Below, piece by piece: positions 43,287 to 52,467 of a stretch of 64,000 nucleotides of DNA. The DNA is taken from assembly GCF_900167415.1 (NCBI RefSeq), contig NZ_FUWU01000002.1, positions 1 through 64,000 of the forward strand. Direction: 5' to 3'. The notes below the pieces were generated by a model that saw only the letters and a list, made by a program, of their open reading frames with translations, had not been told where the DNA came from and did not search any database. Source of the stretch: Fibrobacter intestinalis (GTDB lineage: Bacteria; Fibrobacterota; Fibrobacteria; Fibrobacterales; Fibrobacteraceae). Each line of letters begins with the position of its first letter. Within the stretch, counting starts at the first letter, position 1. A program made the position numbers and the translations under genes.

Positions 43287-44138
43287 TCAGCATTTCCCGC
43301 CAATGGGAAAGAGCAGCAGTTGCAACTGGTAAACTTTGTCGGCGTTTTCGTCTTCGTCAGCGATTTGGGCGATTTCTTTGCGGAAAGCGCTCATCCGTTC
43401 GACAATTTTTTCGTACCCGCTTTGGGAAATGCCGAGAGTGAGGCTGGAGCAGTTTCGGGTGTTGGGCGGATCCCTGTCGATGGATTCTGCGCCAAGAGCC
43501 AGACAGCGTTGGTGAAATCCGCGAAGGGCGAGTCGAGACGTGCGGTCGCCTGTGGTGATGTCTTTATTGACGAGCGCGTAGGAACCGTCCGCTTTTTTTT
43601 CAATCAGGTCGCATTTTTCCAAAAGTTGAACGGATTCTTTTGCTTCTTCTACGGAAATCGCCGGATGGACGGACTTGGCCAGTTCGGCGAAATTCCCATG
43701 GAATCCAAACATGCCGATAAGAGAACGGACGACTAGGTGACGCCAGTGCGAATAGACCTGAAATTGATAAAAGGCTAGCTGATGCTGGCCGGCTGTAAAT
43801 CGGACGATTTTTAATTCGGCTTGCATTTTCTGAAACCATTGATTTTTTTCATCCATGGTTTCTGCTTGATTGAACCAGACGAGCGCTTCAAAAAAGGCGG
43901 ATTCCCGTTTTCCAAAATGAAGCCCGGAGGAAATTTTCTGAATGCTCTGTGCGGAAAGGTTTTTGCTACCCTGCATCACCCGACTGATGAAATCTTTGGC
44001 CTTGAACCCGATTTTGTCGGAGAATGCGCGCAGAGAAAAAGCGGGATTGTTGTTTTTTTTCGACTGGTAATAGTCGCGCAAAAATTCCCTGTAGTCCAGG
44101 TATTCAAAAATTTTGCGTTCTGTTTTTTTCTCTGCCAT
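43287..44138 (-). CDS. TIGR02147 family protein
   Basis: 283 residues. The N-terminus KIFEYLDYREFLRDYYQSKK and the following SLRAFSDKIGFKAKDFISRVMQGSKNLS are characteristic of the TIGR02147/DUF4423 family, found in many paralogous copies in Fibrobacter. The second segment has the look of a helix-turn-helix DNA-binding domain; the remainder resembles a helical sensor domain. A transcriptional role is suspected but unproven for the family. No ribosome site precedes ATG 44138; a minus-strand TACATT 6 bp upstream of the ATG could give a leaderless mRNA. Confidence 0.9.
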   Translation of the reverse strand: MAEKKTERKIFEYLDYREFLRDYYQSKKNNNPAFSLRAFSDKIGFKAKDFISRVMQGSKNLSAQSIQKISSGLHFGKRESAFFEALVWFNQAETMDEKNQWFQKMQAELKIVRFTAGQHQLAFYQFQVYSHWRHLVVRSLIGMFGFHGNFAELAKSVHPAISVEEAKESVQLLEKCDLIEKKADGSYALVNKDITTGDRTSRLALRGFHQRCLALGAESIDRDPPNTRNCSSLTLGISQSGYEKIVERMSAFRKEIAQIADEDENADKVYQLQLLLFPIGGKC

Positions 44139-44186
44139 GTTCAGAATGTAGATAAATCAAAAGATGGAAGCCGCTTTTGCGCACTT

Positions 44187-45758
44187 TTAGTGTTGTCTAG
44201 AAACAACGGGAAAATGAAGGATGTTTTCATGGGAAAGAGGAAATTTTTTCAGGAGATCGCTGGAATGGCAGCCGTTTTCAGCTGGAATATCCGAGATGCG
44301 GGTCACGGCTGCGTTCTTGATTTCAAAAATGCCTTGGTTTTCAGGGAAGATTTCGTCTTTGGGGCAAATTCTTCCCGAAAATTCTCGATGTTGCTCGGCG
44401 AATTTTTGCAGGTAGGCAGGAACGTCGAGAATGCGGCAGATGCCGAAGTTGGCGTCTTCGCTGCCGAAATCAAAACCGTCTTCGGTCATAAATGTCAAGG
44501 GCGTTGGCTGATTTTCGCTGAAACCGAAATCGGTTTGCCATGCTTTGAAGTCTTTGTTGTCTTGGATGGTCCAGACTGCCAGACAGCCGTTGTTGCGGGC
44601 GCTTTCCAGAGCCGAAAGAATCAGCTTTTTGGCGAATCCTCGCTTTTGAAATTCCATGTTCGTCGCCAGTCCGTAGATGTAGCCTACTTTTCCCCACGAA
44701 CTTTGAAATTCCAATAAATGCAGCATCGAGGCGAGCGAATTCCCTTCATACAAAGTCTTTCGCGATGAAGGATTGGAGTACGGATAAATGAAAGTCGCCA
44801 GAAATTCGTTGGAATCTTCGGGAAACGCCGTTTGCCAGAGCCGCCAGATTTTGGCTTCTTCGGAATCTTTGGAAAAGGCAAAAAACTCTTCGGAAATTTT
44901 GTCGGGGTAATAGGAAAGTTTGGACTTACGCAGTGAAGGAAGCCCCATGTCTTCTTCACGATTGATGTATTGGATTTCTTCGGGAAGGTTTTGTGCGGTA
45001 AGCTGGTTGATTTTGGCGTAGGCACCTTCGTAACGGGCATCCGCTTTTTCGGCGTGTACACAAAAAGTGTTGCCGTTGATTTGGGAACCGTAGGAGAAAG
45101 CGATGGGATTGTCGTTTTCTTTTAAAATAACTCCGAAGAGTTGGAGTGCATCGTAATGCTCGATGGAAAGCCGAATCATTTCCTTTTCTTGCAGGATGGT
45201 CGTCGTGATTTTTTCCTGGGATTCTATCCATCGATTTAAAAGGGCGTATAAAGACTCTCTGTCTTTTGCTGTATCGATAATGTGCCAGGTGGCGTTCGGG
45301 TGCTGCTTGTCGAATTGCGTGATGTGGTTTCGTTTGGAATGCAGTTTTCTCCCGCGGAGAAAGGCGAGCTTTTCGCGGCTATACAGATAGTTGCCAAAGC
45401 TGCGGTCTTTGTAAAAGTAGAGGGCGCGGGATTCGGGAAAGTCTTGAATTGCTTGGACAAAGCTTTCGGAGAGCGAGAAGAATCGGACGGGTTGATTTTC
45501 TTGAGCGGCGTCTTGAAAGATGAATGCAAGGACTTCTTGTCGATTTCCGTTTCCAAGTGGCTCCAGATACGCCCATTTTTCGGAACCGGCGATGTGAAAT
45601 CGGATGACGAGAAATCCGCTTTCTTCGCACCAGACGGTTTTGTAGAATTTTGCCCACGCGTAAAGGTTGGCGAAAGCGTAATCGCAGCATTGCTTGTTGG
45701 CAGCTTTTAGGTATTTTTCGAAAATGGATTTGTGGTGGATTTCAATAGATTGAAACAT
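44187..45758 (-). CDS. DUF2156-GNAT fusion protein
   Basis: 523 residues. Residues about 1-300 match DUF2156, a double-GNAT-like fold related to the lysyl-phosphatidylglycerol synthase C-terminal domain (YAFANLYAWAKFYKTVW, KRNHITQFDKQHP, INREEDMGLPSLRKSKLSYYP). Residues about 305-440 form a GNAT acetyltransferase with the acetyl-CoA motif YGLATNMEFQKRGFAKKLI. The last ~90 residues are unassigned. These two parts are more often separate genes. Substrate unknown. It lies between the TIGR02147 gene and the terminator of the next gene, so it may have its own promoter. Confidence 0.82.
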   Translation of the reverse strand: MFQSIEIHHKSIFEKYLKAANKQCCDYAFANLYAWAKFYKTVWCEESGFLVIRFHIAGSEKWAYLEPLGNGNRQEVLAFIFQDAAQENQPVRFFSLSESFVQAIQDFPESRALYFYKDRSFGNYLYSREKLAFLRGRKLHSKRNHITQFDKQHPNATWHIIDTAKDRESLYALLNRWIESQEKITTTILQEKEMIRLSIEHYDALQLFGVILKENDNPIAFSYGSQINGNTFCVHAEKADARYEGAYAKINQLTAQNLPEEIQYINREEDMGLPSLRKSKLSYYPDKISEEFFAFSKDSEEAKIWRLWQTAFPEDSNEFLATFIYPYSNPSSRKTLYEGNSLASMLHLLEFQSSWGKVGYIYGLATNMEFQKRGFAKKLILSALESARNNGCLAVWTIQDNKDFKAWQTDFGFSENQPTPLTFMTEDGFDFGSEDANFGICRILDVPAYLQKFAEQHREFSGRICPKDEIFPENQGIFEIKNAAVTRISDIPAENGCHSSDLLKKFPLSHENILHFPVVSRQH

Positions 45759-45772
45759 ATCGTTAAAAAGAA

Positions 45773-45795
45773 AAGCTTTCGTATGGCGAAAGCTT
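45773..45795 (-). terminator. Terminator of the barrel-TPR gene
   Basis: On the minus strand AAGCTTTCG and CGAAAGCTT form a 9-bp stem with a 5-nt loop, followed by a T-rich tract. Confidence 0.8.
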
Positions 45796-45802
45796 CATCA
45801 AA

Positions 45803-47338
45803 TCATTTTTTTCTTTTCTTGGAATTTTTCTTTTTGGACTTGGAAGATTTGGATTTTTTGGATTTGGAAACCTTGGGTGCAGGCGGCTTCTCTTCTTGAA
45901 CTTGAGCCGGTTCTTCCGGTTCGGTTACAGAGGGCTGCTGAAGTTCTTGCAGGGCGCGATTCGCTTCTTGGACAAATCGACCGTCCGGGAAACGCTTCAG
46001 GTAAATCTGGTAGTCTTTGACGCTGTTGCTTTCTTGAACCAGCCGGAAGATGCACTCTTCCGCTTCGTTGCGGAATTGTCCCTGGGGGAAGTTGGCGAGA
46101 TAGTCCAGATAAGCCTTGAAGTTGTTGGCCTCCTGCGCCTTTTTGAAAATCTGGTAGTCGCCGATGATTTGCAATTTGGCTTCGACTTCTTTTCGGTAGG
46201 CGGAGTTGGGATAGTATTGCAGGAACATCTCCATCATTTCGGGATCGTTGGATGCCATGACCTGCTTGAAACGGGAATCTTCTTGAGAGACTTGGTATTC
46301 TTTAAGTTGAACCTTGTTGGAATCCAGCGTGCTGTAAAGCTGTTCCTTGGTGGCGAGGTCTTCCGGGTGGCAGAAGGCCAAGTAGCTTTCCAGAACGTCG
46401 TTGAATTGCGCCTTGGTGTATTTTTCGCTCATGTCCGGCAACTGGCCGTCTTCGAGGAAGAATCGGTAGTCGCGTTCAATCGCCATGCAGTCCCAGTCGG
46501 AAAGGGTGTCCTTGACTTCGGAATTATTGCGGAGCTGGGCGTCCCGGTCGCGGAGGGCAAAGCGCATTTTGCGATCCCGCCGGCTTTCCCTGCCAAATTC
46601 CAGGGAAATTTCCAAGGCGATGCGCACGGGGAGCTTCGTTTCGATTTTTGAGAAGGTCACGCCGGAATAGGCACCGGGAATGGACAGGTCTTCGGAAGAG
46701 CTTTTGAAATCCGGAGTCGCTTTGATGTCTTCCAAAGTGCTGAACGCTTTTTTAGCGTGCAACCCAATCTTGAGGTCGCCGTCCTTGAAAATTTCGACCA
46801 GACGGTATTCCAGCCCGCCTTCCACAAAGTAGCTCAGTGCCGTTTCGGAATGCGTCTTGGTCGTCGCGGTCTGCTTGTCTTCAAAACGGATGTACTGGAG
46901 CCCGATTCCCCCTAAAATGCGCAGGTCGAGATTGCCGACCAGATTGACGGAAAATCCCGCAAGTCCCGCCGGATTGAACGACATGAAAGAAAGCTCGTTT
47001 CCGCTGCCGGATTGTTCGGCGTCGTTGTACTCGTAGTCGGCTCCCGAAGAAATGCTGCCGAACTGGAACTCCCCGAATTGGGCACCCAGCCAGATGGTAA
47101 AAGGAACGTCGGCTTTAAAGAGCGGAGTGAAAATCGGGTTGAAAAGGAATCCGACGGACATCGGAACGGTGTACACTTCTTCGTCGATTTTTTCGGTGAG
47201 GTATTGCCCTTCGCCTTCGAAGCTGATGGGTGTATAAGGTTCAACCTGGAAAAATGTCTGGGTATGCCAATTCGAACGTTCGAAGTCAGCGCCAAAGGCA
47301 AGGCTTGCAGCAAGGAGGGGGAGTAAAATTTTACGCAT
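45803..47338 (-). CDS. Outer-membrane barrel plus TPR-like envelope protein, unknown function
   Basis: 511 residues. Signal peptide about 1-16 (LLAASLAFGA). Residues about 20-260 alternate hydrophobic and polar residues with many aromatic and glycine positions, as in a small outer-membrane beta-barrel. Residues about 330-465 contain TPR-like repeats (MFLQYYPNSAYRKEVEAKLQ, YLDYLANFPQGQFRNEAEECI, YLKRFPDGRFVQEANRALQ). The tail is Pro/Glu then extremely Lys/Ser-rich (SKSKKSKSSKSKKK). No family recognised. A ribosome site is not visible; the gene follows the five-gene envelope operon on the same strand after 115 bp and may be linked to it. Confidence 0.72.
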   Translation of the reverse strand: MRKILLPLLAASLAFGADFERSNWHTQTFFQVEPYTPISFEGEGQYLTEKIDEEVYTVPMSVGFLFNPIFTPLFKADVPFTIWLGAQFGEFQFGSISSGADYEYNDAEQSGSGNELSFMSFNPAGLAGFSVNLVGNLDLRILGGIGLQYIRFEDKQTATTKTHSETALSYFVEGGLEYRLVEIFKDGDLKIGLHAKKAFSTLEDIKATPDFKSSSEDLSIPGAYSGVTFSKIETKLPVRIALEISLEFGRESRRDRKMRFALRDRDAQLRNNSEVKDTLSDWDCMAIERDYRFFLEDGQLPDMSEKYTKAQFNDVLESYLAFCHPEDLATKEQLYSTLDSNKVQLKEYQVSQEDSRFKQVMASNDPEMMEMFLQYYPNSAYRKEVEAKLQIIGDYQIFKKAQEANNFKAYLDYLANFPQGQFRNEAEECIFRLVQESNSVKDYQIYLKRFPDGRFVQEANRALQELQQPSVTEPEEPAQVQEEKPPAPKVSKSKKSKSSKSKKKNSKKRKK

Positions 47339-47453
47339 CGACTATAATTTACTTTCTTGGAGCGCAATCGTTTTTCGGAAAAAAGGAAAAGGAGCGAAAA
47401 AAAGTGCTTATTGGGAGCGTCATGCCCGAGTATTTTTTCCCGCATCCGCTTTT

Positions 47454-48962
47454 TTAGAAAGTGAGAAGGATGCCCGTCGCCAAAAGTCCGCCCGCCGCGA
47501 TGAGGAAGCCGGTTCCCAGATAGCGCTCTTTTTTGGAACGGTCCGCATAGCGGTGGTTTTCGCGGACAAGCTTTTGAAAATTCTCGCCCTGCCCGGAACT
47601 CGGCAGGGAAAGTTCGTCTTTGATGTCGCGGGCCTTGTCCCTGTCCTTGTGGGAAAGGTAGAGCAAAATTCCCCCGGCGACAGCTGGAGCCAAGGAAACG
47701 CCCAAGGAGACTTTTCCCCAGAAAATGCGCTTTTGAATTTGCTGAAAGACCCGTTGGTTTTCAACATCCTGCGGCGATTGCAGGGAATCCAGGCGGACTT
47801 CGACAACGGTTCTGCTGGTGGCGTTTACCCGGAACTGGACGATGGAATCGCGAAAGCCCTCTTTCCATAAATGGAGACTTGCGGGCCCCGGCGTCTGCGT
47901 TGTCAGGATTTTTGGGCTTTTCCCGATAGGACGGCTGTGGGGAGTCAGATCGTCTGCTTCAAAAATCTGCGCACCGGCGGGAATCGTGCGAATTTCGACT
48001 TCGGGCTGGACGCGCTTCAACTGCAAATTGACCTTGGCCGTATCGCCGGGAATCGGACGGATGGTCGCCTTGTTGGCCCAAAGGGCGTGTTCCATTTCCC
48101 AGTAGGCTTCCAATTCGATTTTTCCCGTGTCCAATGTGGCGAAGGAACACGGAGTTTGACAGATGACTTCTTCGCCTTTACGGGACAGGTTGGCCCCCTC
48201 GGGATCCGTAACGACTTGGATAAAGCTCTTGGTGGATTTTTCCCTTTCGGGTTCTTGGTAGTTGCCATTCGCCTTTTGAATCCAATGCATAAAGCGGTTG
48301 TCCGAAAGCAATTCGGTAGTTGCTTTTTTGGCGGAAATGGTCAGCTTTTCTGTTTTCTGCGATTGAGTGGCAAAATGAAAGCGGTGCAAAAGAAGGTCCA
48401 GACTGTCCTGGTGTTTTGAAGGCAGCACTTCAAGACTCCAGATGGAGTGGGCGTTTGGGGCTTCTTGGATAATGCACGGCGAGTCGTGGCAATGGGGGAA
48501 ATCCTGTGCGGTGACGCAGATGGGATGTTCGCCGAGTTCGCGCAGGGTTTGCATTTCTAAATCTTGCAGGCGAATGGCCAGGAGGGAATCAATCGGGCGG
48601 CGGATGGCAGGAAAAACGAGGGCTTTCCCGGTGAAGTCCGTTTGCGGCTGCGGTTCGGTTTCTGGCAAATTGCCCGTGGCGGAATCCAGAACGGACTGCG
48701 AAAGGTTTTCCAGCAGGGAATCGGGCAAAGGATTTCCATTGGAATCGAGCAGACTTTCTATTCGGTTTTTTAAAATTTTGACCACGGTGAAGGTGTCGGC
48801 GATGAATCCGCCAAAGAAAACCGTATCGCTGGAAATTTGGAGGAGCTCTGCATTTTGGGTGGCGCCAGAAACGAGTTTGATGGAAACGGGAATGCCTCGC
48901 TGGGAAGCTTCGGCGAAAAGAACGGAAAATGCTAGGGAAAGAATGATGAAAGTCTTCTTCAT
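47454..48962 (-). CDS. PEGA-domain membrane protein (operon gene 5)
   Basis: 502 residues. Signal peptide about 1-18; N-terminal beta-rich segment (IPVSIKLVSGATQNAELLQISSDTVFFGG) likely sensing or binding; middle unassigned; two PEGA-type repeats at about 245-315 (FIQVVTDPEGANLSRKGEEVICQTPC) and 325-400 (VEIRTIPAGAQIFEADDL); then two C-terminal hydrophobic helices (VSLGVSLAPAVAGGILLYL and YLGTGFLIAAGGLLATGILL) flanking a soluble loop. PEGA domains are often found in surface-layer or cell-wall-associated proteins. It shares its C-terminal layout with the gene just upstream (operon gene 4). Confidence 0.75.
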   Translation of the reverse strand: MKKTFIILSLAFSVLFAEASQRGIPVSIKLVSGATQNAELLQISSDTVFFGGFIADTFTVVKILKNRIESLLDSNGNPLPDSLLENLSQSVLDSATGNLPETEPQPQTDFTGKALVFPAIRRPIDSLLAIRLQDLEMQTLRELGEHPICVTAQDFPHCHDSPCIIQEAPNAHSIWSLEVLPSKHQDSLDLLLHRFHFATQSQKTEKLTISAKKATTELLSDNRFMHWIQKANGNYQEPEREKSTKSFIQVVTDPEGANLSRKGEEVICQTPCSFATLDTGKIELEAYWEMEHALWANKATIRPIPGDTAKVNLQLKRVQPEVEIRTIPAGAQIFEADDLTPHSRPIGKSPKILTTQTPGPASLHLWKEGFRDSIVQFRVNATSRTVVEVRLDSLQSPQDVENQRVFQQIQKRIFWGKVSLGVSLAPAVAGGILLYLSHKDRDKARDIKDELSLPSSGQGENFQKLVRENHRYADRSKKERYLGTGFLIAAGGLLATGILLTF

Positions 48963-48971
48963 CGTCTGCTC

Positions 48972-49592
48972 CTAAAAATAAAACACGGCTGCTGCCGCAA
49001 AAAGGACTGCGCTGATGCCTAGAGAAACAAAAGAAGCTGTCCGAAAATGCTTTCCGCTTTGTTTCTCGTTATGAAAATCCCGCTGGAAATTTTTGAAATT
49101 TTCGCTTTCATGGATAATGCTTTTTTCCATTTTGTCCCTCGCGTCTTCCGCCTCTCGAAATTTCATTTCGGCAATTCCGGCAAAAGCTCCCGACAGGGCG
49201 AGCGGAACAAATCCCGAATAGAAAAGGACTTTTCCAATGCGCCTGTTTTCCCTTTTGGCGATGATGGCGTTCTGCCATTCCAGCTTGTCTAAATCCGATT
49301 CTTCTTGAAGCTCTATCCAGACAAAATTTTTACCGGGATAGCGGAGATGAATGTCAATGGTGGTGTCTGCATAGCCTGGCTTAAAAAAGGTGACTTGCAC
49401 AATGGAATCTTCGGCGGAAAGGTTCAGCGAATCCGGAGTAACGGCTTGTGCTTTGGATACAAATGAATCGGGGCGTTTGCCGGTATAGACTTCGGCACCT
49501 GCGGGCCATGTGGAAATGCGCAAGGATTTTTGAGGGGCTTCTCCAAAAATCGGCACGCATAAAAGAATGAAAGAAATCAAAAGGACTTTCAC
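48972..49592 (-). CDS. Short PEGA-domain membrane protein (operon gene 4)
   Basis: 206 residues from GTG 49592, which overlaps the upstream stop (TTGTGA) and follows GGAGG. Signal peptide about 1-17; one PEGA-type domain at about 22-95 (LRISTWPAGAEVYTGKRP, VTFFKPGYADTTIDIHL); then two hydrophobic helices near 120-138 and 188-205 separated by a charged helical loop. It has the same last-domain order as its downstream neighbour, so the two are probably diverged paralogues. Role unknown. Confidence 0.75.
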   Translation of the reverse strand: MKVLLISFILLCVPIFGEAPQKSLRISTWPAGAEVYTGKRPDSFVSKAQAVTPDSLNLSAEDSIVQVTFFKPGYADTTIDIHLRYPGKNFVWIELQEESDLDKLEWQNAIIAKRENRRIGKVLFYSGFVPLALSGAFAGIAEMKFREAEDARDKMEKSIIHESENFKNFQRDFHNEKQSGKHFRTASFVSLGISAVLFAAAAVFYF

Positions 49593-50941
49593 AATTCCTC
49601 CGGATTGAAGGGACCCGAAAGGAACAGGGAGTCGCCAAGGGATTCGATTTTCCAGAGAATCGGCACGGAAAGATTGCCCGCATAATCGCGAAGAGAAATG
49701 AAAAGGTCGCACTCGTTGTCACACGTGGGGAAAATTTGAAGGACATCCTTTCGGATGGTGCGGCTGAGGGTGTCGCCGGAAAGCTGAACCAGAATGGATT
49801 TAGAAGAAACTCCGGAGCCAGCGTCAAAAAGGGAAAAGACGAGGGAATCCGATTTGGCAATGCGTCTGAGGATGGGAGCGCAGATGGGCGGAATGGTATC
49901 GAGCAGAGTCAGCGTATCCAGAATGTTGTATGTAGATGGGGAAATCGCAAAAGATTTTTGAACGGGAGAGTATTCCCAAAGCAGGGAATCGAAAACCGTA
50001 ATTTGCAAATTCCCTTCAATGGAAATATCTGAAAATTGAATCGTGGAGGGATTTTGAGAAAATGTGTGAATCGCAATCGTGTCGCCGTTTTCTTTTTGCA
50101 AAATGGCTTTGCCTGCGGGAGATTGTCCCGGGGACAAAGAGCGGTAACGAACGGGAACAAGAATGTGAGAAAATTCGGTTCCGACAAGAGCGGTGTAAAA
50201 GGTCTGGATTTCAGAAGTGTCGGCATCGAAAGTGTAATCCGAATCGGGAACTTTAGCGACGACTCCCCAGAAAAAAGCGAAGGACGTGTCTGCGAGGTAA
50301 TTGGAATCGCCTACAAAAAATGGGCCTTTGATTTGGTAAGTTCCGTTGCAGGGAATGCTGTCGTAAGGAAAATCCCAAAGCGCATTTTTTTCCATGGACA
50401 AATAGAGGGAACATTGTACATTTTGCCAAGAGGCAACGCCGTCGGTTTTTACTTCAAAAATCATTCCGCTGGAATCCAGAGCGTTGAATTGGTTAAACCC
50501 GTTGACCGGGGATATCGGAGAAACCGAAATCGGAGTGGTTACATACAAAGTCAGCGTATCGGAAAGGGTATCGTCAAAATAATCAATTGTTTGGAGAATC
50601 ACAGGAAAGACGCCCGTGTCGGGAAATGCATAAGAAAGAGACGATGTGATATAGGATTTGTCTTCGATTCGCCAGATGAAATTTTTGACATAGTCCGAAG
50701 TGTAGTCGTTGGGTACGCGGGAACCGTTGATTTGAATCTCGGCGATGAAACGCCCGGAAGTGCCTTGGAGTGTTTCTATTTCTCGGAGGTTCGCAAAATC
50801 CTGATAGGAGCTGCCGTAATAGGAAGAAGGAACAAAACAGATGGACGAAATGAGTTTTGGAATGTTGTCTTCATCGACGCGGGGCGCGTTTTCACAGCTC
50901 CAGCAGCAGAGTAAAATCAAGAATCCGCAAATTTTTTTCAT
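49589..50941 (-). CDS. Lipoprotein with Ig/FN3-like domains (operon gene 3)
   Basis: 450 residues. Lipobox near residue 16 (CCWSCENAP). The mature part is Ser/Thr/Asp-rich with repeated beta-sandwich features, for example FPDTGVFPVILQTIDYFDDTLSDTLTLYV (PKD-like) and SVSPISPVNGFNQFNALDSSGMIFEV (FN3-like). A final module repeats the IPPICAPI...VFSLFDAGSGVSSKSILVQL theme seen also in its upstream neighbour. ATG 50941 overlaps that neighbour's stop by 4 bp. Likely an outer-membrane-anchored scaffold; function unknown. Confidence 0.75.
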   Translation of the reverse strand: MKKICGFLILLCCWSCENAPRVDEDNIPKLISSICFVPSSYYGSSYQDFANLREIETLQGTSGRFIAEIQINGSRVPNDYTSDYVKNFIWRIEDKSYITSSLSYAFPDTGVFPVILQTIDYFDDTLSDTLTLYVTTPISVSPISPVNGFNQFNALDSSGMIFEVKTDGVASWQNVQCSLYLSMEKNALWDFPYDSIPCNGTYQIKGPFFVGDSNYLADTSFAFFWGVVAKVPDSDYTFDADTSEIQTFYTALVGTEFSHILVPVRYRSLSPGQSPAGKAILQKENGDTIAIHTFSQNPSTIQFSDISIEGNLQITVFDSLLWEYSPVQKSFAISPSTYNILDTLTLLDTIPPICAPILRRIAKSDSLVFSLFDAGSGVSSKSILVQLSGDTLSRTIRKDVLQIFPTCDNECDLFISLRDYAGNLSVPILWKIESLGDSLFLSGPFNPEEL

Positions 50942-52467
50942 CCGGAAATTCCATTGACATAAAGGGTGAATGCATTTTCAAAACGGGCACCGCTTTCGTA
51001 GAGAATGACGACTCGGATTCTATTGGCGGGCTTTTTGAATAAAGTCCCAGAGAATTTTTTCTGTGCAAAATCGGATTCGGCAGAAGCTTCCCCGTCCCAA
51101 GAACCGTCTTCGTCAATGTCCCAGAAAAAACGTTTGGGTTGAAGGTGGGGACAGCGATTGGCAATAGGAATGACGATGGAAGAATCTTTTTCTATCAGCG
51201 TATCGCCAAGGCTTTGAACGCAGGATCTATCTGGAGAAATATAAAGGTCGTTCTGGGAAAAATTGCCGGCGCGATCTTTGGCGGAAATCGTGAGAGGGTG
51301 CCAGATAAAGGAAGGCGAAAGTTCTGCGGTAAAAAGACGAAGCGTGTCGTTTTTCAATTCCCACGTTTCGTAAGGCGTTCCGTCGATAACAACATCGATA
51401 TTTTCAGAAGGAATGTGAAAACCCGATTCTACAAAGAAGAATAGGAGAGTGTCTGCAAAAGGCAATGAATCGTTCATACATTTTTCGCAGAGCAGAATGG
51501 GCGAGACGGTATCCCGAATGGAAATGTTGTCTATCTGGGTGATTTTTTGGGCTTGAATAGAAAAGGGAATGGTGTCGCTCGTGTAATCGGCATAGGTTTG
51601 ATTTTTGAAAAAAATGCGATAGGGACCGGGCTCGAGATTTTGTAGGCTGAATTGGTTCTGGTTTTTTTGAACGGTGAAATTTGAAATTTCCGAATGCGTG
51701 GAATCCCAAAGAGTAAAGGAAATGGAGTCGCCGATTTCGGGTAAAGGGAGGATCAGAGAAAAGAATGCGCTTCCGGTTTGGGAGTTGACGGAGTCGGCTG
51801 TCCAAAAGGCCGCTCGAATCGTATCGTTTGCATCCATGCCAAAATCGTCACGAGCGGAAACTTGCCAAACACAACGCTCCAGCGGCGGCAATTTTTTTTG
51901 CCAAATGAATTGGGCGGACTTCAAAAGAGTGTCGGCGAACAATTGATTTCCGCATTCTAAACGAAAAGAATAATAGGTTGTCGCTAAAGAATTTTCGTTG
52001 GTGAAATTCCAGGCAAAGGAAATGGCGGAATCAAAAGGAAGATTTTGGCTGTTGTTTTGCGGGACGATTCTTGTGGCGTGCAGAACGGGCTCAGGAGCTG
52101 TCCAAAAGATGACGCTGTCGGTCAGCGTGTCGGAGAATCGATCCAAGAGCAGGAAACGGGCGATATGTTTTCCGGGCTCTGGAATGTTTGTGCGGTAGGA
52201 AAATTCAGACCGGATTTCTCCGGAATCGATTTGCCAGTAAAATTGATGGATGCGAATGGAACGGGAAGGCTCGATAATGGCCAAAAAGATAACGCTGTCG
52301 GAGGGAAGCAGGGTGTCCGTTTTCAGCCGGTTTTTGGAAGAATCCCCGAGATGCGTCAAGTAGGCTTGGACAGAAACCGTTTCGGCATCGGTCGGTTCAA
52401 AATAAACGCTGTCTTCGGAGCAGGCGGCAAGGAAGAGGGCCGCAAGAAAAAAAACGATGAATTTCAT
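50938..52467 (-). CDS. Lipoprotein with Ig/FN3-like domains (operon gene 2)
   Basis: 509 residues. Signal peptide with lipobox LAACSED (Cys16). Consecutive beta-sandwich-like modules: a PKD-like part (HQFYWQIDSGEIRSEFSYRTNIPEPGKHIARFLLLD), an FN3-like part (ATRIVPQNNSQNLPFDSAISFAWNFTNE), a module containing the IRDTVSPILLCEKCMNDS segment, and a terminal segment (FFWDIDEDGSWDGE) with a DxDxDG motif that might bind calcium. Four-base overlaps join it to both neighbours. Family not recognised. Confidence 0.75.
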   Translation of the reverse strand: MKFIVFFLAALFLAACSEDSVYFEPTDAETVSVQAYLTHLGDSSKNRLKTDTLLPSDSVIFLAIIEPSRSIRIHQFYWQIDSGEIRSEFSYRTNIPEPGKHIARFLLLDRFSDTLTDSVIFWTAPEPVLHATRIVPQNNSQNLPFDSAISFAWNFTNENSLATTYYSFRLECGNQLFADTLLKSAQFIWQKKLPPLERCVWQVSARDDFGMDANDTIRAAFWTADSVNSQTGSAFFSLILPLPEIGDSISFTLWDSTHSEISNFTVQKNQNQFSLQNLEPGPYRIFFKNQTYADYTSDTIPFSIQAQKITQIDNISIRDTVSPILLCEKCMNDSLPFADTLLFFFVESGFHIPSENIDVVIDGTPYETWELKNDTLRLFTAELSPSFIWHPLTISAKDRAGNFSQNDLYISPDRSCVQSLGDTLIEKDSSIVIPIANRCPHLQPKRFFWDIDEDGSWDGEASAESDFAQKKFSGTLFKKPANRIRVVILYESGARFENAFTLYVNGISG

